Below, in pieces: positions 10,895 through 22,800 of a DNA stretch of 64,000 nt (position 1 is its first letter; each line of letters starts with the position of its first letter). The translations under genes were made by a program, and so were the position numbers. The stretch comes from Watersipora subatra (Eukaryota > Bryozoa > Gymnolaemata > Cheilostomatida > Watersiporidae), in contig NC_088717.1 of the NCBI RefSeq assembly GCF_963576615.1, forward strand, positions 14,928,108 through 14,992,107, in the 5' to 3' direction. The notes below the pieces were generated by a model that made no database searches, was not told the DNA's origin, and was given only the letters and a program-made list of their open reading frames with translations.

Positions 10895-13800
10895 CTACAA
10901 AGTAACAACCACTCAAAAAGCAATGAAATTTGAGAAAAACCAATGAAGGAATTGGCAACAATCCTGTCCGGGCATCAGCTTCTGTCGGTAATGAATAACA
11001 AACATGAAATGACTCTGACTGTTTATCTTAGCCCCTTTGAGAACCAACGTAACCTTATCCAATAGACAGATTGAGCTTTTTTTTGAGAGAGAGAGAGACC
11101 ACTGAGTGACAACAAAATTTTATATTGCCATTTCCTTACTACTTGACTTGAGCACAACACTGCCTCAGTATTAACTAGGTTTAATGTTCAAAAAGTCTCT
11201 TCAGACCCATCGAAGACAAAAGGCGTAGGAGTGACAGTAGCGGTGTGTCCCGCTCTACCTGGTCCTCCTGTTTGGTCCTTGGTCGAATTAATGAGAAAAT
11301 AGAAGAAAATATAAGAACTAAAGAAACAAGAGCACGAGCAACCTACCAAGGCAGTTGATGCCAGGGTCAAACTTCGTGGTGCTCTCACCACAGAGCTTGG
11401 TAAGGGCAGCCATAGCAGAGCTCTCGATAACTTGTTGGGAATAGCGGGTAAGTGGGATAGCCCTTGATACTGAGTGCCAGTCTGTGAACCTGACAAAACA
11501 AACAAGCGATGATAAAAGACACTGTAACATTACAAAATATTTTAGAAGTCCTAAAGCTTTCTTTTTGTCATATCAGCCACAGAGCAAAATAGATAGCAAG
11601 AGAAAGTTGTCTGCTTATGATTGTAATGATACCATTTCAAGAACAGGAGATGCTGGTGATTAGTAAACCAGTAATGAGTCTGGCTAGCCTATCTTGACAA
11701 ACTGTTGTTTTGGCGGAGTTATCCCCCGTCGAGCGGAGCGAGCAAAACAACAGATTGTCACAATACGCACTGCACCTGATGCATCAGCTGCACTGAAAGG
11801 GAGTTGTTCTCTTCCGCCTATGCGGCTTGGCTGCGATGTTATGTCGGTCACTCCATTGGTAATCATAACGGATTTAGCCCAAAAATTTAAGTAGAAAAAA
11901 GTAAGATAAAAACGTTTAACCAGACACCAGTCTCTGGTTAAACTTTAGTAGAAGTTAAGAACTTAGGCAACAACAGCAACTAAAAATGTTGTTATTTGTG
12001 CGCTCAGTCAGTTGTATTTGTATTTTAATATCAGTCAGTTTTATTTGTTCTTATTGATTTTATTTTTAATTAATTTTATTCTCAAGTTTCACTAAGTTTA
12101 CCACAGAGACTGGTATCTGGTTAAATGTGTTTATCTTTTTTTCTACATAAATTTTTTGGCTAAATCCGTTACGATTACCAATTGAGCGACCGACATAACA
12201 TCGCAGCCAAGCCGCATAGACAGAGGAGAACAACTTTCTTTTAGTGCAGTTGATGCATCAGGTGCAGTGCGTATTGTGACAAGATGTTGTTTTGCTTGCT
12301 CCGCTCACCGAGGGACAACTCCGCAAAAACAACAGTTTGTCAAGACAGGCTAGGGTCTGGCTTGATCAAGCCAGACCCATATCATAGAGTTAGAGATAAC
12401 ATTTGCTTTATTTAAATGACTCTTTTAGGTCGGAGGCAAAAATCCCGCTACCAAAGTGTGCTCATCTAGAATTTAAGCGTTTGTCCACTTTTAACATTTG
12501 GCAACACGGCTGAAATGTGAGCGAACCCACACCAAACTCCGAAGAAACCACAAGAAGCATTATGAACAGTCAAACATCTCAATCTGAACATAATTTATTC
12601 TTATAGCTCCACGATTTTCAAAAATCACCAGACGATTCCATAACGCAAATAGACAATTTTCGATAATATCTCAATATCAGGATTATTATGTAAAAAACCT
12701 TGTAAATTTTTGTCAATATTTTTTACATATTTTAGCTTAAAAAGAAATTGTTTTGTGTTCGTGATAACTAGAAACATGTATTTCATGGGATGAGCTTATT
12801 ATAAAACTTATTATAAACACCATCACACGATTACACCATTCATACGATTGGTGATATATCTTTAAATGGCAGCGATTTTCAAATTGTCTACCTTAAAAAT
12901 CCCCCTAACTAAACACCTATATCACCGTTTGTGAAACTCTAGTTACTCTTCCCAATCACAAAGGTAACTTCACCCGTCACATATGTTCCTGACATCGGAT
13001 CATATGTAACAGGTGAAATTATTCTTGCGACAGCCATATTTTGTATGGTGTTGACAGGTCTACATAATACTAACTAACTTTTTAATATTAGTCAGTTGGA
13101 ACGAAATCATTAGATGGTAATATAATCTTATGTTATATACCTGACATAAAACATGACATCTTCAGTGTAATCTGAGAAGCCTTCTGACCGCAACCAGTTA
13201 AGCCTGGTTCCCATATACGTCGCAAAGCACAGGCGACAGCACCGCAGGTTATTAGCGATGAAATGGGAGCTTATGCGCCGGGTACCACCGGTAGTTGCCG
13301 GCGGGCATCGCAATAGTTTAACACTGTTCAAATTTCGCAGACGGCGGCAGGCAAAAGCTTCCCGAAATGCACTGTACGGGTAAAAGTCACCATTATAGGA
13401 ATGGCATGGCGAGTGAACATTTTATTTAATTACGCCATTATGGTTACGATATTATTAACGATATTGCTTTTATGTGAACAGATCCCGCCGAGCCTAGCAT
13501 CGCAAACGTTTTGCTGCGCATGTTATCGCCGGAGTCCCACAATCGATATGGGAACCAGGCTTTACATAAATGTTTGTCTTTTAGTAAACAGATGAAGAGA
13601 GCTAACTCCTTTGTACAAGCGTTTGCAACGTCCTACCCCTAAATAATAGTAGAAGCGTACTATTTGTACTATTTGGGATACTAAGGATACTCTAAGGGGT
13701 ACTATTTGTGCCCCATACTAGATAATGTCAAATAATTACAACAAATTTCACTTCCTTGACTACAAGAGTGTTTTTGATTCTCTATATGTAAGAGTTCTAT

Positions 13801-16800
13801 GAATAGCACTAGGATTACAATGGCACAAAATTGGAGTTATTTTTACAATCATTGTAGTCCTTTAGAATTTAGATACAGGGCCTTGTTAACAGTAAATATG
13901 TTTATAGCTCTCCAGTTTGTTATTAGACGCGTGACCTGAGACCTCCATCAATACTTAATGCGGGCAGCCTATAATAATCCATCACCTGCACTATAACAGG
14001 CATGTTTGGTGAATACTAGAACATGGCTATTAGATATAGCAGTAAGCCATAATTTAATCGATAGAGTAATAGCTTATCATTGAAAGCCGCGTAGAGAGGA
14101 TAACTTCAAGTTCGTGAGTAAGCCAAGTCCTCGTTGGTTGATCATCACATACCCCATGACAACAATAGACGTTTTTATGCCTACCTCAAAAAGGTTGCTC
14201 ACTGGAAATCCAATTGTGACCTTATCTAATAAGCAAATATGATCGGCTATGGTGCGATGAAGCGAGCAAGCATATTTCAGTACTAACCTGACGTAGAGAG
14301 CCAAACTCTTAGAGAATCTACGATTCTGTTCTCTGTCCTTGATCAGCCTCTCTTCCATCTCCAGTGACAGTTGCCGGAGCCAGTGTTGCGCCTGCATGAT
14401 AACCACAGCTGTGTGCCTAGAGTCAACACTACATGGTAAGCCTGCATTACTGGTTACTACAGTATACATAACATTCATACGTCTCTACACTGAACCTCTA
14501 CCTAGATCAGTGGTTCTTAACCTGTGAGTCTGTGGGGTTTGTTGGAGGTGCCTCAAAGACAACAACAGAAGCCATACTGATTTGCGAGGTTATGTTCTTA
14601 TAAAAAGATGTGTAATTTGTTGCGAGTTTATGCACTGTGTTGATTTTGTTCTTTGAACACTGTGATGTTAATGCATGGTTCATTTTGTACACTGGTAAAA
14701 CGTACACATATGCTTTGAATGTGAAAAAAATCATATTTTATTTTTCAATAAAGAATGGTTAGGTGAAACTGAAGGGGTTCAGTTCGACAAAGAAGGCTAA
14801 GAATCACTGTGTTAGATACATGTATAACATAATGAATGTGACATACCAAATGAGGGAAATTAAATAATACGCCTTATAAAATTGTGGCAAATGTCTATTA
14901 CTGCTCCAGCCTACCCACATTGCCCTAGTACCACAACTACTGTAACCCTCACCTTCTTGTAGCCTGTGATCACAAGTCGCCCTCTAAAATTCTTACTGCA
15001 CCCGACCGACTTAACGAGCTGTCGACTGCATACTGGCTCGGGGTCATGACCCCTGCATAAATCATACAGGAAGTTTCCTGTTTTGTCTCCATATTGAGAA
15101 ATTAACTCCTAAAAGACGCACCAATACGATGAAACCAAATAGTAGATGATGCAACTATACAGAATACACCTCATAGATGTGTGTGACAAAACTAGATGGT
15201 CTTTAAGGCTGGGTCACACTATATCGCTGTACAAGGGTGTTTTCTTTTCGGCGCGTCATACAGCGATAAGACAAGAAAACGCCGGTTTTATGGTTCATAT
15301 AATGTTCATCGTCGATTATGTGAACCACAAACCGATGACATCGACAAAACAACGTGGATACATCGGGAAAGTTTGCAGCTATCAAACTTACCCGATATTT
15401 CACCGAGCATCGACGACCGAATGTACAATGTACACCTTTTCGGCAATAGTAATTCGCGGTCATTTATAGAGTGATTGATAGCGTGATTTATTTATTTACG
15501 TTTATGATAGTTGCTGCGAGACTAGTATTTGATTCAAGTACGCGAAAACAAAGAGGTTTCTTTGCAAAAAATCAAAAAAAAAATGAGAACACTACACCGC
15601 GGAGTATTTCCTGATGCAAACACGTAACGCAAATGCAAAAATGTGCACCACAGAAAATAATCTACATGTAGTTTTGAGCAGAAAGAGAGCTGGTGATAGA
15701 GACTCTATTTACTCCGGTGTGACTTACTCTAACTTAAATTAGAAAAAGTTTGACTCGAACATTTTTATTATTTGCGCATTTTATTTTTAATTTCAGTTTC
15801 TTTACTTTTACTTACAAAAATAAGATACTTTTAGAAAAGACAAAGGTTGTATCTTGAAAATTACTTCAGGTGTGTAGAGTTTAATACTGTTGACACAGTT
15901 TCTTCAGACTTCATTTCCACAGACTTTCTATTGACCAGACAACGTCTAGGGTCCGGGCGAATGTTCAATCCGACCATATCTGTCTGTCTGGAGAATGACA
16001 ACATTGACTGATAGGAGGCTCTTGCGGCAGACAACGAGCGCATATGAGTTTCTCGTCAGAGTGTTGGACTCCAATTTTTATTTATTATTATTACTACTGT
16101 TAATATTACATTTTACTGTCTCATGTAAACAGTATACTGTACTAAATTGTAGCCTAAGAGTATGTGTGTGAGACAATATAGGCTGTTTAATATACAGTAA
16201 AGTACTCCATTTTTAATGTCCGAACTTTTTAAGACATTGAAATGACGTGACCCACACTGTATCAGTACAAACAAGGGTTGTCTGTATATTCTTTCTAGTT
16301 CATTTGAGAAATATTATCCAATTTACTTTTAATATAAAATGTAGTTTTTATGCAAGATATATATAATTATGGACATAGAGGATACATTATTGGGTAGACA
16401 TGAGGAGTTTGGATTCCAATCATGTACTTCTAACAGCCTTACAAGAAATCTTAAATCAGATTTCACATCTTATATTAGATGATTATTATGTTAGGTCCAT
16501 CATGAATATAAGATTCCCATCATTTCTTTGGCATGCCTCCTTCAAAAGACACAAACAACTTTAAAAACCCGCTGGAGGTCTCTTTTCCAACACACTAATA
16601 ATTAGTAAAAACACAACTTGGATATAAGTTATAGTAATAGCATATCAAGGTAAAACAGCTAATCATAAGCCTATAGATATGACTGACAGAAACATACAGC
16701 CATCATACACACCGTAACTTAGATATTGCATTATTTAGTGGTTACCTGTGAAAACCTTTCACTATTTTTCAGGTAAGGAGACCCAACAGATTATATTAAA

Positions 16801-19800
16801 TATGTTTTTTAAGCAAAAGGAAAATTATTTTTTCCTAAAAGCTATGTTTTTATTAGCATATATGACTCTAATCCAAATGACTAACTTGCTGTATGAGGCA
16901 TATTTATATGCAGAACCAAATAGTGAACAAAAGCAATTTAAAATTGATTTAAATACAAAAATGTTTGCTCGGTAAATCAATATATTCATCCTTTCATTCA
17001 GACATAGAGTTAAGTAACAGTTCAAAAAAGAATAACCAGTAGAAATAAAACTGATCTCTATAGAGCAACTACAGAGGGTACACAACTCCAATTTTTTATT
17101 TTTTCCCATTTATAAATCTTTATCAAACATCGTTACATTTTTTTTCAAGTTACCAATATTTTAGCAATTTCAAGATTTCATACATAATTTGAAATTGTTT
17201 TTAATGTTGTCACATATTTCTACAACGAGATTTGAAAAGACTTGTTGCTACTTATACAGCAAATAGTTTTTAATGGCTGCATTGCAGCATTCTTCAAAAT
17301 AAATACAGACACCAGCACAAGATATTTATTTTGCCTTTGTTCCTACGATTTATTGTTTTGTTAAAATGTAACGCAACTGGCAGCGAACAGAATCTGTTTG
17401 CACGAATGGCGCAACAGATAAACTAACCTGTTTCTCTATCCGACAGATATCTCCTATGAACTGTATGCTATAGTCCTCCATCAACTGCTGCCCTAGCTTA
17501 CCACCCAAATGCCTGACCTTAGGGATGGGTAGAGAAGCAAACAGATCTGCTACGGAACTCATACTAAGTATAGTTTGCTTTTGTGGCTTATGCAAACCGC
17601 ACGCCAGCTTTGACAGCACCTATAAACATGTAGAGTAAGCAGCTACGCATCAGTTACAGTGTAGAGCATGATAGGAACATCACATGGCATTACCACTAAT
17701 GCATAAGGGGAAACACGATGGCTTATTTAGTTGGGAGTTAAAACAGGCACGCACTGTAACAAAGAATGCGCTACTAGTGATAAAAACTTATAAAAATATG
17801 TCTATGAACTCTGCTATAGGTCTCACGGATCACTCTGAGGAGACAATTCTTCAAAGGCTAACGCATTCCTCCTAATCGCACAACTCCATGCTAAGCTACC
17901 CAACTATTTTTTGCATACTTTATATTTCGGCGCATAAGACAGCCCTTAGAGTCAAAAGATAACCTGTAAAAACTGGGGTCATCTTATAACCGATATAAAA
18001 GTCAGACCTTGAATTCTACAAAGTGCAGACTTCATAGAACATGAAACAATCACTATCATTTTGGTTGCAAACAAAGATGGTCGATTACATGAACCTCTAT
18101 TGCTCAATGAAACTAAGTACTACAGTGCAGTTGAACCCTGCGATACGGTAGCCCTAGGATGTGATTTATTCATGTAATGATGTAGAACACAATGTTTTTC
18201 TGACCCCTGATTACAGTATTTTCCCCGCCTTACGATGTCCCAAAAATTACTAAAATACCGATATGCTATTGGATGAAATCATTCCACAATCATCACCTAA
18301 GAGCAATCTGAGATGCTATTTATTGTTTACGACGAGCAACAAAAATCAACAAAACGTTGCATTGTGTTTTTTAATTGTGAACACAATTAATTGGGCAGTT
18401 TTCTTATAGAATCAATATACATGTACGATAAATTTTTAAAAAATTTGCTCGAATTTTGTACCTTGTCTTATCTGGCGGTCACCTTATACGCCGAAATATA
18501 CAGAATTATATTTTCTAACAACTCGGCCACTCTGATAGACTCAACAGACACCATATGAAATGTAATGAAATTGTAGTAAATCAGACCTTGTTATGTGAGA
18601 CACCAGCCGAACAGTTAAATCCTGTTTGCTCTTTGACCGCTTTTCTCATTCGCTCCATGAGCAATGCCCCGAGAGCCAGCCTCCGGTTATTGTACACATC
18701 CAGGCATTCTTCATTGTTGGTCTGCTCTAGCCAATCTCTTACTGAGGTCTCTCTCTCCGCTGCACAACAGACCAAAACATTTTTACCAACAAACTTACAG
18801 CAATAGTAATAACAATATTAATAGTTATTCAATCAAAGTTTATTAACAGCCCGCTACAGGGTTAGAGCTTCACCATACAGGCTAAAAACAAAAGTTGTCT
18901 TTTCCAAGGTTGGTTCACACTAGATTGCTGTATGACGGCGTTTTCCTTTCGGCGTTCATCGTAGATTATATAAACCATAAACCGATGGCATCGACGAATC
19001 AATGTAAAGAAACATCCGGAAATTTCGCAGCTGTCAAACTTTTCCGATATTTCACCGCGGATCGACGGCCGCCATTTCAATGTGAATCATTTTGGCGATA
19101 GTAATTCGCGATCGTATGCGATAGCGTGATTTATTTCCGTTTATGATAGTTGCTGCGAGACTAGTATTTGATTCAAGCGCGCGGAAGCAAAAAAGTTTCT
19201 TGGCGAACATTTGAAGAAAAAAATGAGAACACTACATCACTGATGCAAACGCGGATGGGTTTGTGATAGTGTGAACATTGCTATCATCGACGATCACCGA
19301 AGTATTGTGGAATCAACAATGAGATACGGCGACATAGTGTGAACCAGCCTTTACACGGAGTTGCTCTCCTGTTAAGTTAAAAATCGCACGAACAAATAAT
19401 TTTATATAGTTTTGTGTGGCGAGTTTATTAGTTGTAGAAAGTGAGTCATAAACAAGTAATTTAAAGAATGATAGTACAGAAACATGGAAGAACCACACGT
19501 GTAGGAAAACTTGGTCACTGTCATATGAGTTACATGATGTCACACCATCATATGAGATACATGATGTCACACCATCATATGAGTTACATGATGTCACACT
19601 AGCATATGAGTTACATGATTTCACACCATCATATGTGTTACATTATGTCACACCATCATATGAGTTACATGATGCCACACCCTCATATGAGTCACATTAT
19701 GTCACACCATCATAAGAGTTACATGATTTCACACCATCATATGAGTTACATTATGTCACACCATCATATGAGATACATGATGTCACACCATCATAAGAGT

Positions 19801-22800
19801 TACATGATTTCACACCATCACATGAGTTACATGATGTCACACCATCAGATGAGTTACATTATGTCACACCATCATATGAGTTACATTATGTCACACCATC
19901 ATATGAGTTACATGATGTCACGCTAGCATATGAGTTACATGATTTCACACCATCATATGTGTTACATGATGTCACACCATCAGATGAGTTACATTATGTC
20001 ACACCATCATATGAGTTACATGATGTCATACCATCAGATGAGTTACATGATGTCACACCATCATATGAGTTAGATTTGCTCACAACAGAAAATAAATGGG
20101 CTTGTGACACTTGTGCATACAGTCAAACATCTACATACTGAATTTTAAAGATGATTGTAAAGTTTAGTCATTGTCTTGATAAAGGAAGTAATTTTCATCA
20201 TACAGCGTCCCGAAGTTTTCGGACAACGGATTTATAATAAAATTTAGTATAAATAAAACATGAAACGCAAAAATAATGAAATAATACATGAGTCAAATTT
20301 AGTTAAATGAATCAAGTTTAAATTACATCTAGTGTGAGCTAGAGCGATGCCATATATTTCTACTTGATGTCTATATTTCTACTTTCTATTTTAATACCCG
20401 GGCAACGCTGTGCTACCTAGCGTTGCCCGGGTATTAAAAGTCAGCTTATGAACAATGAGAGGTAATGAGAGTTGCCTGCCACTTGTGATTAGCCTGGCAC
20501 ATTTCCAATGGATAATTTGAGTAAGCTTACTAATAAGAGCTACCGTTTCTCATGACTTTGTGTCGTGACCAAAAGCGTAGCGTATTTGCTCCCGTATAGC
20601 GACATATATCATCCAGCAAATCTATTAAACCTATTGGAGTATTAAGCTCTAGTGGACTGGCAAATGGGAGGTTCCCAGATCAAATTTTCTGCAATACGGA
20701 TTCTTTATTCCAAGATTTTAACAGCTATAGCTGGACATATACAGTGACAGATGACCAACTTAGAGAAATATAGATATGGATTATATTCATTGTATCACTA
20801 AATCTAAGCATTGCTGAGCCTACACTTCCTTTCATGAGTCACAAAGCTATCAATAAAGAATCTTCTTTTACTGATTATTCCTTCATTAATTTAGTTTTTA
20901 CATAGCTTTTTATATATATATATATATATACACTTGCTTTATACATTTGTTTGAATGATATATGTAATTAAGTACTTGAAGCATTAATCATTTTGTCTTG
21001 TACTCTAACACAAATTAAACAAAATACAATGTGTTCTTATAAGAACATTGGCTTCAACATACAAAGCAATTATTGAAACGCATTAACTTTGTGCGTTGAG
21101 GTTTGACTGTACATAACCTTCAGCAGTAGTGTATAACCCCGTAAATATAACAATTCTACAACTTTCCAAGTGACATTCGGTTCGATGGTAGCTACACGCA
21201 ACCTATTCAACTAGCTAATTTGGAGCTCAGACTATGTTGATAGAAGCATGAACGTAATGTTATGTTCGCATAACTAGGAAGCATTCCCACATTCGAGCAA
21301 TATAAAAAATTGTTCAATACATTTAAGGCTAGCTTTTTAAACAACCTCCTGTACATGAATACTTCCACTATAAAAGCATAGTGGCTATTTGGAAAACAAA
21401 AACAGAGTAATGCAATACACAGCAATTGCAAAAACAACTCTTTTGCGACCACATCAGATTAAAAATTTTAAAATACTGTTTTATAAGTTATCTTAGATTC
21501 CATATGTATAAAAGTAGTTTATAAAAGTATCTATCCAGCCTTGCAAATAACAGCTTACCAGCAAGAAATATCTAAAACCACAGTTTTCAACAAACTAAGG
21601 TGCAGCCTCAGCATCAGTAGCCAAACTTTAGGCAAAGATAGGATATTATAAAAAAAAATTTAATTAACAATTTTAGACAAACCTTACCATCATCTGTTCC
21701 AACGATAAATGTATTAGGAAGGTTCTCAACGGTGACAACATGAGACTGTGACATCATATCCTCTATTTCCTCGGTCATATCAACGTAGGCCTCATCGACG
21801 CTAGCTCGTTCTACTTTACATTTCCCGAACTGTAAGAGCACCGCGATGACTTCAGCTCCAGCTTCTCTGTATCGCGTCAGATCAGCTTTCCCTGGCAAGC
21901 AGAATATCGTAACCTTCAAGGATATTTGCAGGTTTTTTTCCGGCCCACAAGAGAAAGGGAGTGATATTATATTACTGGTGTATCAGATACAAGAGTTGTT
22001 GGATTCACTAGTATTATACCGCCAAAGCTAATCCAGCAAGTGTCTAAACTACCTCAAATGTCAACTGAAGTGTCAGTCAACTAGAGTATTTTCTGAACTA
22101 CAACCTGCGACTCATTTCTTGAAAGATAGCCAATGTGGCCTATATAATGGTACAGGTTATACAAGAAGTAATATAATTTTATATAACATATTATATGGTA
22201 TAAGATAATGTAATGTTCTGTAAGATGGAACCCCATAGTAATAATCTAATGGAAAAAACAGATCCCTGGTAAAGAACATCAAAATTTTATGTGTACTGTA
22301 CATTTTAAAAATTAGGAACAAAAGAGTATATTAACCTTAGGAACTATTGTTACGTACAGTAACTTATGTGTATTTAGTAGTTATGATCTACAATGCAACA
22401 ATATTATGTACAGTACGTACCATATAGAGCTCTTGCCTGTGTGCGTATAACAAACCTTGTTATACGCACACTGGTAAGACAGATGTATAACAAACTTAGA
22501 ATTTAACTTAAATGAATTTAGCTTACTAAACACACACTCTAAGCTAAGCGTTAGTATGTATTTTCCAAAACCAAACTTCAATTTTGTCATTGTCTTAATT
22601 AATTATCCTATGAAATCTGAAGAGTGCGGAACTGAGAGAAAAAGCATCGTATCTCTATCAGCCGTCGTGGGTAGAATTTCGGCAAATAGCATATCGGCAT
22701 ATTCATGACTCCGACGTATGCGGTACATGGACTACTAAATTAGAATTTCGAGAGACGTGTTTGTTGGTGTAATATGATGAAAAAAAATGCTGTAATGAGG

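Noticed and set aside
14507-14734. 75-codon minus-strand frame
   Set aside because: Contained in the hAT-type MITE 14508-14809; chance frame.
15146-15474. Three overlapping ~90-107-codon frames
   Set aside because: They lie in a Harbinger-like MITE whose other copy (18907-19350) does not keep them.
19606-19926. His/Met/Ser-rich 106-codon protein
   Set aside because: It is purely the 27-bp minisatellite read in one of several open frames, inside a POLH intron.
19521-20071. CRISPR-like array
   Set aside because: Copies are directly adjacent with no unique spacers, and the genome is eukaryotic.
21207-21452. 81-codon minus-strand frame with hydrophobic N-terminus as a nested gene in POLH intron
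   Set aside because: No domain, no codon-bias difference from the intron, and AT-rich frames of this length are expected by chance.
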